NCBI RefSeq assembly: GCF_000017405.1
Contig: NC_009667.1
Location: forward strand, 992,001 to 1,056,000
DNA from: Brucella anthropi ATCC 49188
GTDB taxonomy: Bacteria; Pseudomonadota; Alphaproteobacteria; Rhizobiales; Rhizobiaceae
Length of the DNA: 64,000 nt
Direction of reading: 5' to 3'
Below, one piece after another: positions 1-8,327 of this stretch (position 1 is the first letter of the stretch; the number at the start of each line of letters is the position of its first letter). The position numbers and the translations under genes are program-made. The notes below the pieces were generated by a model. That model saw only the letters and a program-made list of their open reading frames with translations, was not told the DNA's origin and made no database searches.

Positions 1-937
1 GATTGAGGCCCTGACCGGCAATGGGATGGATACGGTGCGCCGCATCGCCCACCAGCACGAAACGTGGCTTCACGAATTCACGTGCCAGCGTCAGGCCGAG
101 CGGGAAGGCGCGGCGCGGGCCTTCGACATGCAGGGCACCCAGACGATGCCCGAAGCGCTGTTCCAGTTCAGCCTCGAATACGAAGTCGTCTTCGCGAATG
201 AGGCGTTCGGCATCCGATGTGCGCTCGGTCCAGACCAGTGAACTGCGATTACCCTTCAACGGAAGGATCGCAAATGGACCGGCTGGAAGAAAATGCTCAT
301 CAGCCCGGCCGCCATGCGGCAGTTCATGGGCGACATTGCACACGATGCCGGACTGGCCGTAATCCCAGTTGACCGTCTTGATGCCAGCAAGATCACGCAG
401 GCGGGAGCGCGCACCATCTGCGGCGATCAGCAGGCGCGTTTCAAGCGTATCCCCATTGGAGAGGGTGACGGTTACTCCTTCAGGGAGCGTGTTGAAATTC
501 TCTACACTGGTGGCTTCGAGGAAGACAATTCCGAGCGCTTCGGCCTTATTATGGAGGGCGGTGTTGAGGACACGGTTTTCCACCATATGGGCAAAGGGTT
601 CGCCGGGTTCGACTTCACCTTCGAAAGTGAGAAAAACCGGGCGCACGGGATCGGAAGTGCGCGAATCGGTGATGACCATTTCCGTGATGGGCTGGGCTTC
701 GGGAAGGATTTCCTGCCAGCAGCCGAGCTGGTCAAGCATACGTGATGCAGCCGCGGCAATCGAGGAAGCGCGCGGGTCGTTCTTCCAGGCACCAGCCGGT
801 GCACCGTCGATGACAGTAACGGAAAGATGCGGTGCCGCTGATTTGATCGCAACTGCCGTGACGAGCCCGACATAGCCGCCGCCTGCAATCACCACATCGT
901 TATTGCGTGCTGCTTCCTGCTTCTTCCGGGCGGCCAT
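1..937 (-). CDS. UbiH/UbiF/VisC-type FAD-dependent monooxygenase, C-terminus outside window
   Basis: Partial: the frame runs off the left edge and starts at ATG 937 with an AAGGAAG-type SD. The protein begins MAARKKQEAARNNDVVIAGGG, so a short lead precedes an FAD Rossmann motif (VIAGGGYVGLV). Near the window edge it carries the second FAD motif GDAAHRIHPIAGQG, diagnostic of ubiquinone-biosynthesis type aromatic hydroxylases. Known role of the family: hydroxylation of the ubiquinone ring at the inner membrane. Which ring position is used cannot be told from sequence. It is divergent from tesB, with a repeat-filled gap between them. Confidence 0.88.
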   Translation of the reverse strand, partial: MAARKKQEAARNNDVVIAGGGYVGLVTAVAIKSAAPHLSVTVIDGAPAGAWKNDPRASSIAAAASRMLDQLGCWQEILPEAQPITEMVITDSRTSDPVRPVFLTFEGEVEPGEPFAHMVENRVLNTALHNKAEALGIVFLEATSVENFNTLPEGVTVTLSNGDTLETRLLIAADGARSRLRDLAGIKTVNWDYGQSGIVCNVAHELPHGGRADEHFLPAGPFAILPLKGNRSSLVWTERTSDAERLIREDDFVFEAELEQRFGHRLGALHVEGPRRAFPLGLTLAREFVKPRFVLVGDAAHRIHPIAGQGLN

Positions 938-969
938 TGTCACTTCCTTTCGAGAATCTATCTCACGAT

Positions 970-1070
970 AGCATTTCCAGCAAAAGTGCGAAGCGGTTTT
1001 GCGCCAGGCAAATGCTTAGAAACAAAGAGATAGTGCGGTTCCACGATTCTGGTTTGACTGGAACCGCTCT
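970..1070. repeat. Dispersed intergenic repeat, family A copy 1 plus a GGTTCC palindrome module
   Basis: The core AGCATTTCCAGCAAAAGTGC recurs at 26322, 54542 and 54602. It is followed by an inverted repeat GCGGTTCCA (1035-1043)/TGGAACCGC (1059-1067) ending in CTCTAG. The arrangement resembles the mosaic palindromic intergenic elements known from Rhizobiales (RIME-like). The 938-1266 gap otherwise holds only the tesB leader; I see no gene in it. Confidence 0.75.
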
Positions 1071-1266
1071 AGCGGTGTTTTGGCATATATCGTTGTCCAA
1101 GGAACCCGATATTTTGCCGCGGTGCATGTCGGAACGCGAGCTGCCGAAGCGAGGTATCCGGGCCTCTGCCGATACAGCTTCTCGCGCACGGTTCTTGACA
1201 GGTTCCAATGCTCCGGCTCAAACAAGAACCCAAAGCATATATATGGTTGCAGGAGACAGGCTGTCC

Positions 1267-2169
1267 ATGACCGATCAAGAAAAGTCCGCTGACGCTCAAA
1301 CTGACGCAATGCGTGAGCTTCTTTCCATCCTCGATCTGGAAACTCTTGAGGTGGATCTGTTCCGCGGCAACAGTCCACAGGTCGGCTGGCAGCGGGTTTT
1401 CGGCGGGCAGGTGATTGGGCAGGCGCTGATCGCAGCGCAGCGCACGGTTGAGCCCGAGCGACATGTCCACTCCCTGCATGCCTATTTCGTGCGGCCAGGC
1501 GATCCAGCGATCCCGATTGTCTATGAGGTGGACCGTATCCGCGACGGATCGAGCTTCAGCACACGGCGCGTTCTGGCAAAGCAGCATGGCAAGGCCATTT
1601 TTTCCCTTTCGGCTTCGTTTCAGGTGGATGAGGGTGGGCTCGATCACCAGCTTCCCATGCCGGAAGGACTACCGATGCCTGAGCAGCTTGTCGGCGATCG
1701 CGACATCAAGGAGCAGTATCTCCATATGGCGCCGCCCAATGTGCGCAAATACTGGGAGCGGGAGCGACCTATCGAAATCAAGCCTGTCTCGCTGACCCAT
1801 TATTTCTCGCGCGAGAAGCTTGAGCCTGTCCAGCATGTTTGGGTCAGAGCGCGCGGTATCGTGCCGGATGACCGGGCATTGCAGGCCGCCATTCTCGCCT
1901 ATCTCTCCGATATGACGCTGCTCGATACGTCCCTGCATCCGCATGGCCGCACCATTTTCGACCGTGATCTGCAGGTTGCAAGCCTCGACCATGCCATGTG
2001 GTTTCACCGGCCATGCAGGCTTGATGACTGGTTGCTCTACACGCAGGACACTCCCAGCGCCTCCGGCGCGCGCGGTTTCAACCGGGGGGCGCTTTATACA
2101 CGTGATGGCGTGCTGATCGCATCGGTTGCGCAGGAAGGGTTGATCCGTGTCCATGACAAAAAGAAGTGA
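1267..2169 (+). CDS. tesB: Acyl-CoA thioesterase II
   Basis: Double hot-dog thioesterase of 300 residues, close to the family length (about 286). It hydrolyses acyl-CoA to free fatty acid and CoA in the cytoplasm. The N-terminal FRGNSPQ...GWQRVFGGQVIGQAL segment and the C-terminal SDM and VAQEGL motifs around the catalytic Asp and Gln are visible. I chose ATG 1267 (MTDQEKSADAQ), which has AGGAGA at 1251; an upstream in-frame start at 907 would translate the dispersed repeat and is unlikely. It sits just before amtB; in E. coli tesB is also next to amtB. Confidence 0.93.
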   Translation: MTDQEKSADAQTDAMRELLSILDLETLEVDLFRGNSPQVGWQRVFGGQVIGQALIAAQRTVEPERHVHSLHAYFVRPGDPAIPIVYEVDRIRDGSSFSTRRVLAKQHGKAIFSLSASFQVDEGGLDHQLPMPEGLPMPEQLVGDRDIKEQYLHMAPPNVRKYWERERPIEIKPVSLTHYFSREKLEPVQHVWVRARGIVPDDRALQAAILAYLSDMTLLDTSLHPHGRTIFDRDLQVASLDHAMWFHRPCRLDDWLLYTQDTPSASGARGFNRGALYTRDGVLIASVAQEGLIRVHDKKK

Positions 2170-2174
2170 TTAAG

Positions 2175-2289
2175 TTTTAATCGCACATCAATCAGTCGAT
2201 TAAAAATAAGGCATTTCGCTACTGATTAGCGGAATGCCCGTGGTGCAAAAACCGAATCGAATGAATCACTTACGGCGTCATTCGGTTCG
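2175..2289. other. Cluster of three inverted repeats downstream of tesB
   Basis: There are three hairpins in 115 bases: TTTTAATCG/CGATTAAAA (2175-2183, 2197-2205); GGCATTTCGCT/AGCGGAATGCC (2210-2220, 2228-2238); CGAATCGAATGA/TCATTCGGTTCG (2253-2264, 2278-2289). Read on the minus strand, the last two are each followed by a T-run, which is terminator-like. The first may end tesB transcription on the plus strand. Confidence 0.6.
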
Positions 2290-2387
2290 AAATCGTAGCG
2301 GCACCACCTCTTCCATGGCCCGGAATTTCCGCATCCGGCGCACCGAATATCAGAAAATTTGCAGTTAATTTGCCAGCCAGGGCCAAC

Positions 2388-2403
2388 TGGCACGATTTTT
2401 GTT
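2388..2403 (+). promoter_or_regulatory. Sigma-54 (RpoN) promoter for amtB
   Basis: TGGCACGATTTTTGTT matches the -24/-12 consensus TGGCACG-N4-TTGCW with GT in place of GC at -12. It lies 67 bases before the amtB start. Nitrogen control of amtB through NtrC/RpoN is well known in proteobacteria. A single TGGTGCA half-site, like half of an NtrC site, is at 2241-2247. Confidence 0.72.
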
Positions 2404-2470
2404 TCTCTCTGTTTGAACCGGTCTTTCCAGCGCAGCCGCGTTTGAAGCCGCCCTTCGACGGAGAAATTCG

Positions 2471-3772
2471 ATGCTCATAACAGGAAGAAACAAGCAAACG
2501 GCCCTTCTGGCTACCCTGCCTGCGCTCGTCGCCATGGCCGGGACGGCATTGGCACAGGACGCCGCACCGACACCAACCCTCGATACGGGCGATACGGCGT
2601 GGATGCTGACTTCAACCGCGCTTGTGTTGATGATGACTATACCGGGTCTCGCACTGTTCTATGGCGGCATGGTGCGCAAGAAGAACGTGCTCTCCACGGT
2701 GATGCAGAGCTTCGCCATTACTTGTCTCATGTCCATTCTGTGGATGGTTGCAGGCTATTCGCTGGCCTTTACCGATGGTGGATCGCTCAACTCTTATATT
2801 GGCGGTCTTTCCAAGGCCTTTTTCTCCGGCGTCACGATGGAATCGCTGACGGGAACGATCCCCGAATATGTGTTTATCACCTTCCAGATGACTTTTGCGG
2901 TGATCACGCCCGCACTTATCGCCGGTTCGTTTGCCGAACGCATGAAGTTTTCCTCCATGCTTGTCTTCCTGACCCTCTGGCTGTTTATCGTCTATATCCC
3001 GGTCGCGCATTGGGTCTGGGGCGGCGGCTTCATGGCGTCGGATGGCGTGCTTGATTTTGCTGGCGGCACGGTCGTCCATATCAATGCCGGTGTGGCCGGT
3101 CTGGTTGCGGCTCTCATCATCGGCAAGCGCGATGGTTACGGCCACACCAACATGGCGCCGCATAATCTTGTCCTTTCGGTCATTGGTGCTGCCCTTCTGT
3201 GGGTTGGCTGGTTCGGCTTCAATGCCGGTTCCGCTGTCGGTGCCAATGCACTTGCTGGCGTCGCCATGCTCAATACGCAGGTTGCGACTGCCGGTGCAGC
3301 TCTGGCCTGGATGTTTGTGGAATGGGCGATTGCAGGCAAGCCGAGCGTGCTCGGTATCATTTCAGGCGCCGTTGCCGGCCTTGTTGCCGTTACGCCTGCC
3401 GCCGGTTTCGTCAACCCCATGGGTGCGCTCATCATCGGCATCGTGGCTGGTGCGGTCTGCTATGTGGCGGCTGTAAAGATCAAGCATGCGCTCGGTTATG
3501 ACGATTCGCTCGATGCGTTCGGAGTCCATGGTGTCGGCGGCTTCGTCGGTGCGGTGCTGACCGGTCTCTTCGCCGATGCGGCGATCAACCCGGCCAGTGA
3601 AGGTGCAACCATCGGCAAGCAGTTCTTCGGTGCTGCCATCACGATTGTCTATACGGCGATCGCCACCGCGATCATTCTTTACGTGGTCAAGGCCGTCATG
3701 GGTCTGCGCCCCAGCAAACAGGCCGAGATCGAGGGCCTCGACATCGCTTTGCACGGCGAATCCGTTCAATAG
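2471..3772 (+). CDS. amtB: Ammonium transporter
   Basis: Amt/Rh family channel of 433 residues that conducts ammonium/ammonia across the inner membrane. A cleavable signal peptide (residues 1-29, ending ALAQD) precedes about eleven membrane helices, as in E. coli AmtB. The family segments ALFYGGMVRKKNVLS and FGVHGVGGFVGA, the latter with one pore histidine, are clear. No glnK lies between tesB and amtB or after amtB, which is unusual because the PII gene normally sits beside it. The sigma-54-like promoter upstream suggests nitrogen-limitation control. A strong terminator follows. Confidence 0.97.
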   Translation: MLITGRNKQTALLATLPALVAMAGTALAQDAAPTPTLDTGDTAWMLTSTALVLMMTIPGLALFYGGMVRKKNVLSTVMQSFAITCLMSILWMVAGYSLAFTDGGSLNSYIGGLSKAFFSGVTMESLTGTIPEYVFITFQMTFAVITPALIAGSFAERMKFSSMLVFLTLWLFIVYIPVAHWVWGGGFMASDGVLDFAGGTVVHINAGVAGLVAALIIGKRDGYGHTNMAPHNLVLSVIGAALLWVGWFGFNAGSAVGANALAGVAMLNTQVATAGAALAWMFVEWAIAGKPSVLGIISGAVAGLVAVTPAAGFVNPMGALIIGIVAGAVCYVAAVKIKHALGYDDSLDAFGVHGVGGFVGAVLTGLFADAAINPASEGATIGKQFFGAAITIVYTAIATAIILYVVKAVMGLRPSKQAEIEGLDIALHGESVQ

Positions 3773-3792
3773 AGCGGGATTGTCTCAAGAGG

Positions 3793-3820
3793 AAAAAGGC
3801 GCGGAAAACCGCGCCTTTTT
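3793..3820 (+). terminator. Rho-independent terminator of amtB
   Basis: AAAAAGGCGCGG, loop aaaa, CCGCGCCTTTTT: a perfect 12-bp stem starting 20 bases after the amtB stop codon, with a T tract. Confidence 0.9.
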
Positions 3821-3859
3821 CATTTTGTCGACAGGATTTATCTGCGGCCTGATGCATGG

Positions 3860-3875
3860 TTAATGAGGAATTAAC
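3860..3875 (+). promoter_or_regulatory. CtrA-type box upstream of ftsK
   Basis: TTAA-TGAGGAA-TTAAC is an exact match to the CtrA full-site consensus TTAA-N7-TTAAC. It lies 90 bases before the chosen ftsK start. CtrA is the cell-cycle master regulator of alphaproteobacteria and is present in Brucella. Binding is inferred. Confidence 0.65.
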
Positions 3876-3964
3876 CACCCTGCGACTAGGATCGGACCGA
3901 TTCAATGTGCCCGGAGCATTTCCGCTCAGGGGCCAGCAAATATTTTCGGTTCGGGACAGGCTAT

Positions 3965-6541
3965 ATGCGGCAAGGATATTCGCCCTCATACCCGCTGCGT
4001 GACGAGCGGATTACGGAAGACAGGCTGAAACTGGCCAATCTCTTCCGCAGGCAGTTCTATATCCTGTTCGGATTGGGGCTTCTGGCGCTCACCGGCATGG
4101 CGGTCGGCGCATTGGCGACTTGGAATGTTGCCGATCCGAGCTTCAGCCATGCGACCGACAATCCGGTAACGAATGCGCTGGGTTATCCGGGCGCAGTGTT
4201 CTCTGACATTGCCATGCAGTTTTTCGGTCTGGCGAGTGTTCCCGCTCTGCTTCCGCTCGCCGTCTGGTCGCTGCTGATGATGACACGCGGCGGCATTGGC
4301 CGCGTAGCCAAGCGCAGTTTCGCGTGGCTCGGCGCTGCACTCCTGTTTGCAGCCATCGCCAGCTGCTTCGCCGTGCCGGAAAGCTGGCCGATGCCGATTG
4401 GTCTCGGTGGCGTCTTCGGCGACATGATCCTGAAGTTCCCGGGTCTTTTTCTTGGCAGTTTCCCGCAAGGCGCGATCGCTTCAGGCATTGCGCTTATCCT
4501 CGCCGTACCGGCCTTCTGGCTCTGCCTTTTCGCCAGCGGTATCATTGGGCGCGGTGTGGGGATCGTCAATCCTGCACAGCCCTCGGGCCGCCGTGGCGCT
4601 GAGGAGGATGATTTCGCAGTAGATGACGAGGACGATGAAACATCAGCCGGTGGTGGTTTCCAGCTTATGGGTGCACTCACCCATCTGGCACTGACCACGA
4701 CCGCGAACTTCAAGCGCCTGACGGGGCTTGGCCGTTGTCGCCCGCGCGCGGAAGATTTCGACAATATGCGCGTTGTGCGCCGCAACGCCGAAACACGCAA
4801 TGCGCCGCGCCGCGAACCCGGTTTCGGAGCGCCAGCGGCTGCTGATGACGAACCGCCTTTCGATATGGACGATATGGATGACGGCGCGCCGCTCGCCGGT
4901 CAGGAATGGCACGATGCGCCGCCGCCGCGTAGCCGAAAGGCTCGCGTGGAACAGGCCGCTCCGTCGCCGAAACCCGGTGCACGCGCCCAGCGTGAGGCGC
5001 AGCCATCCTTCCTCAAGGACAATGGCGTGTTTGAAATGCCATCGCTGCATTTCCTTGCCGAACCGAAGCTCGTCCAGCGCGATCCGGCGCTTTCCAAGGA
5101 TGCGCTGGAACAGAACGCCCGTCTGTTGGAAGGTGTGCTGGAAGATTTCGGCGTGCGTGGTGAAATCATCAATGTGAAGCCTGGTCCGGTGGTGACACTT
5201 TACGAACTGGAGCCCGCACCGGGAATCAAGTCCTCGCGCGTCATCGGTCTTGCCGACGATATCGCCCGCTCGATGAGCGCGATTGCAGCACGCGTGGCCG
5301 TCATTCCGGGGCGTAACGCCATCGGCATCGAACTGCCGAACCCGAAGCGTGAGATGGTTTATCTGCGCGAGATGCTGGCAAGTCGCGACTTCGAACAGTC
5401 GAAGGCGAAACTGGCGCTTGCGCTCGGCAAGACCATCAATGGCGAGCCGGTGATCGCCGATATCGCGAAGATGCCGCACGTTCTCGTCGCCGGTACGACC
5501 GGTTCGGGTAAGTCGGTGGCGATCAACACCATGATCCTGTCCTTGCTTTATCGCATGACGCCGCAGGAATGCCGCCTGATCATGATCGACCCGAAGATGC
5601 TGGAACTCTCCGTCTATGACGGCATTCCGCATCTGCTGACGCCTGTCGTAACCGATCCCAAGAAAGCCGTGGTCGCGCTCAAATGGACCGTGCGCGAAAT
5701 GGAAGACCGTTATCGCAAGATGTCGAAGGTCGGTGTGCGCAATATTGACGGCTTTAATCAGCGCGTCGGCCTTGCGCAGAAAAAGGGCGAGCCGATTGCA
5801 CGTACGGTCCAGACCGGCTTTGACCGCAATACCGGCGAGGCGATTTACGAGACGGAGGAGCTCGATCTGGAGCCGATGCCATATATCGTCGTGATTATCG
5901 ACGAAATGGCCGACCTGATGATGGTTGCCGGCAAGGATATCGAAGGTGCGGTGCAGCGTCTGGCGCAGATGGCCCGTGCGGCGGGTATTCATGTCATCAT
6001 GGCCACCCAGCGCCCATCAGTGGACGTCATCACCGGAACGATCAAGGCCAACTTCCCGACCCGCATTTCATTCCAGGTGACGTCGAAGATCGATAGCCGA
6101 ACCATTCTGGGCGAGCAGGGCGCCGAGCAGCTTCTCGGTCAGGGTGATATGCTCTTCATGGCTGGCGGTGGCCGCATCCAGCGCGTGCACGGGCCTTTCG
6201 TCGGTGACGACGAGGTGGAACGCATCGTGCAGCATCTGAAGCTTCAGGGCGTGCCGGAATATCTCGACGCCATCACCGAGGATGACGAAGACGACGAAGG
6301 TGGCAGCGGTCCGGCTGGAACCGGCAATTTGGAGGATTCCGACGATCCTTACGATCAGGCCGTGGCCGTGGTGTTGCGTGACAAGAAGGCTTCGACTTCC
6401 TACATCCAGCGCCGTCTCGGTATTGGTTATAATCGGGCTGCCTCAATCATCGAACGCATGGAAGAGGAGGGCATTGTCGGTCCGGCCAACCATGCGGGCA
6501 AGCGTGAAATTTTGGTTCCCACTGGCGACGATGATTTCTGA
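3965..6541 (+). CDS. ftsK: DNA translocase FtsK
   Basis: Septum-located hexameric DNA pump that clears and aligns chromosome termini during division. Start ATG 3965 gives 858 residues beginning [15 protein letters not shown]; an upstream start at 3905 is also in frame. Order: four or so membrane helices (about 30-190), an acidic/proline-rich linker (about 200-370), the RecA-like motor with Walker A GTTGSGKS (about 510) and Walker [11 protein letters not shown] (about 641), and the winged-helix gamma domain (about 790-855, [15 protein letters not shown]) that reads KOPS sites. It is followed by lolA. Confidence 0.97.
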   Translation: MRQGYSPSYPLRDERITEDRLKLANLFRRQFYILFGLGLLALTGMAVGALATWNVADPSFSHATDNPVTNALGYPGAVFSDIAMQFFGLASVPALLPLAVWSLLMMTRGGIGRVAKRSFAWLGAALLFAAIASCFAVPESWPMPIGLGGVFGDMILKFPGLFLGSFPQGAIASGIALILAVPAFWLCLFASGIIGRGVGIVNPAQPSGRRGAEEDDFAVDDEDDETSAGGGFQLMGALTHLALTTTANFKRLTGLGRCRPRAEDFDNMRVVRRNAETRNAPRREPGFGAPAAADDEPPFDMDDMDDGAPLAGQEWHDAPPPRSRKARVEQAAPSPKPGARAQREAQPSFLKDNGVFEMPSLHFLAEPKLVQRDPALSKDALEQNARLLEGVLEDFGVRGEIINVKPGPVVTLYELEPAPGIKSSRVIGLADDIARSMSAIAARVAVIPGRNAIGIELPNPKREMVYLREMLASRDFEQSKAKLALALGKTINGEPVIADIAKMPHVLVAGTTGSGKSVAINTMILSLLYRMTPQECRLIMIDPKMLELSVYDGIPHLLTPVVTDPKKAVVALKWTVREMEDRYRKMSKVGVRNIDGFNQRVGLAQKKGEPIARTVQTGFDRNTGEAIYETEELDLEPMPYIVVIIDEMADLMMVAGKDIEGAVQRLAQMARAAGIHVIMATQRPSVDVITGTIKANFPTRISFQVTSKIDSRTILGEQGAEQLLGQGDMLFMAGGGRIQRVHGPFVGDDEVERIVQHLKLQGVPEYLDAITEDDEDDEGGSGPAGTGNLEDSDDPYDQAVAVVLRDKKASTSYIQRRLGIGYNRAASIIERMEEEGIVGPANHAGKREILVPTGDDDF

Positions 6542-6581
6542 TGGCCATACTCGCGCCCAACTGGCGGCGTAGTTAAACAGA

Positions 6582-7274
6582 ATGATGAAAAGAGAAAGTT
6601 TGTCGATGATGTTCTCCCGTTTCTCCGCCTTCGCGAAAGCTGGTCGCCTTGCCGCCGTGCTGGGAATGGGAGCGCTTGGGCTTGGCATGACGTCGCTGGT
6701 TCTGGCTCCGGTCGCCGCGATGGCGCAGGGGGCAGGCGGCGGTGCGGCGGCACAGCAGATCGCCGATCATTTTTCATCGGTACGTACAATGACCGGCGAG
6801 TTCGTGCAGTTCGGCCCGAAGGGCGAACAGACGGGCGGCACTTTCTATATCGAGCGTCCGGGCAAGATTCGCTTCAACTACAATAATTCTCCAATCCGGG
6901 TGATTTCGGATGGCGAATCGGTCGTCATCAACAATCGCAAGCTCGATACATGGGATCTCTATCCGCTTTCGAAGACGCCCTTGAAGCTGCTGCTGGCAGA
7001 TCGGATTGATCTGGGTGGGGGCCGTCTTCAGAATGTGAAGCAGGAGCCGGATATGACCACGCTGGTGTTGGGCGACAAGTCGATCTTTGGCGATTCGAAA
7101 ATCACCATGATGTTCGACCCTAAATCGTACGAGCTGAAGCAGTGGACCATCACCGATGCCCAGAAGCTCGATACCACTGTCATGATCTTCAACGTGCGCA
7201 GCGGCGTGCGTTTCACCGACGATATGTTCAAGATCGACTATCAGCGCATCGCAATGAAGCGCAAAGGTCAGTAA
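6582..7274 (+). CDS. lolA: Outer-membrane lipoprotein carrier protein LolA family
   Basis: Periplasmic chaperone that carries lipoproteins from the inner to the outer membrane. It has 230 residues with a long signal sequence ending AAMAQ (about residue 48), then the family core, including RTMTGEFVQFGPKGEQTGGT and the glycan-like FYIERPGKIRFNYNN strand. Starts at M1, M9 or M10 are all possible because no strong SD is visible. It lies 41 bases after ftsK and before xthA, a gene order usual in Rhizobiales. Confidence 0.9.
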   Translation: MMKRESLSMMFSRFSAFAKAGRLAAVLGMGALGLGMTSLVLAPVAAMAQGAGGGAAAQQIADHFSSVRTMTGEFVQFGPKGEQTGGTFYIERPGKIRFNYNNSPIRVISDGESVVINNRKLDTWDLYPLSKTPLKLLLADRIDLGGGRLQNVKQEPDMTTLVLGDKSIFGDSKITMMFDPKSYELKQWTITDAQKLDTTVMIFNVRSGVRFTDDMFKIDYQRIAMKRKGQ

Positions 7275-7364
7275 TCGTCAGTTTGTGATAGGCAAGCCGT
7301 TTGCATTTGCCGGATAAATGATTAGGTTCGCGGCATCTTTTTCGTTGCTGCGAGTCCTATCTTC

Positions 7365-8171
7365 ATGGCCTTTTCCGTTGCTACCTGGAACATCAATTCC
7401 GTTCGTCTGCGTATGCCGCTGGTCGAACAGTTTCTGCGCGATTATCAGCCGGATGTTCTGTGCCTTCAGGAAACGAAGTGCCCCGATAATCTGTTTCCGT
7501 CGAAAGGGTTCCGGGCTCTCGGCTATGAACACATCGCGATCAGCGGTCAGAAGGGCTATCATGGTGTCGCTACGATATCACGCCGTCATCTGACGGGCGT
7601 GGAAAAGATCGGTTTCTGCGACATGGGCGATTGCCGCCATTTGAGCGCTGTCGTCGAGGCGGGCGGTAAGAAGCTCCGTATTCATAACTTTTACGTTCCT
7701 GCGGGCGGTGATGAGCCGGACCCGGTAATCAATCCGAAATTCGCGCATAAGCTGGCTTTTCTCGAAGAAATGCGCGCTATCGTCGCCGACCGGAAAGACG
7801 GACATTCTTCCGTTCTCGTTGGTGATCTCAACATTGCTCCGCTCGAAAACGACGTCTGGTCGCACAAGCAGTTGCTCAAGATCGTCAGCCATACGCCGAT
7901 CGAAACCGAAACGCTGGAAGATTTGCGTGTGAAGGGTGGCTGGAGCGACCTGATGCGACAGCTTATTCCGGCGGACCAGAAAATCTTCACCTGGTGGAGC
8001 TATCGCGCCAAAGATTGGGCCGAATCGGATCGTGGCCGCAGGCTGGATCACGTCTGGGGTTCTGCCGATCTTGAAGGGTATATGCAGGGTCTGCAAATCC
8101 TTCGCGATGCGCGCGGTTGGGACCGCCCATCGGACCATGTGCCAGTCATTGCGACATTCGATCTGGATTGA
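7365..8171 (+). CDS. xthA: Exodeoxyribonuclease III
   Basis: AP endonuclease/3'-exonuclease of base-excision repair, 268 residues, the usual length. All active-site blocks are present: TWNINSVRLR, LQETKCPDNLFP (metal-binding Glu), NFYVPAGGDEPD, VGDLNIAP (Asp/Asn) and SDHVPVIATF (terminal Asp-His). Cytoplasmic. It follows lolA by 90 bases, so cotranscription is possible. Confidence 0.96.
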   Translation: MAFSVATWNINSVRLRMPLVEQFLRDYQPDVLCLQETKCPDNLFPSKGFRALGYEHIAISGQKGYHGVATISRRHLTGVEKIGFCDMGDCRHLSAVVEAGGKKLRIHNFYVPAGGDEPDPVINPKFAHKLAFLEEMRAIVADRKDGHSSVLVGDLNIAPLENDVWSHKQLLKIVSHTPIETETLEDLRVKGGWSDLMRQLIPADQKIFTWWSYRAKDWAESDRGRRLDHVWGSADLEGYMQGLQILRDARGWDRPSDHVPVIATFDLD

Positions 8172-8222
8172 TCGGATCGTAAGGCCTATATAAGAGCCGG
8201 TTTAGAAGAGGAGAGAAGAACG

Positions 8223-8327
8223 ATGGATCGGATTGCACTGTTTCAAATGACCAGTGTTTTCAACGTTTCCATGGTTCGCGATGTCTGCTCTTCTTACACT
8301 TCAGGATGTTTCCTGCGTTACGGCTGA
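8223..8327 (+). CDS. Possible leader peptide upstream of and overlapping the ABC-F gene
   Basis: A 34-residue ORF (MDRIALFQMTSVFNVSMVRD...) with a strong SD (AGGAGAGAAG, 7 bases before its ATG). It overlaps the first 47 bases of the ABC-F gene in another frame. The ABC-F start at 8281 has no SD of its own, so translation may be coupled to this ORF. Leader-peptide control is known for several ABC-F resistance genes; its use here is inference. The ORF could also be a chance frame. Confidence 0.4.
   Translation: MDRIALFQMTSVFNVSMVRDVCSSYTSGCFLRYG

Noticed and set aside
970..1070. Start of a mobile element at the repeat
   Set aside because: No transposase, no target-site duplication; short palindromic repeats only.
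1195..1245. TTGACA with an AT-rich downstream box as tesB promoter
   Set aside because: TTGACA is present at 1195-1200 but no -10-like hexamer lies at 16-18 bases; the TATAT is about 38 bases away.
4643..5992. 449-codon minus-strand frame inside ftsK
   Set aside because: Antisense to a certain gene with all FtsK motifs; histidine/arginine-rich composition typical of shadow frames in GC-rich DNA.
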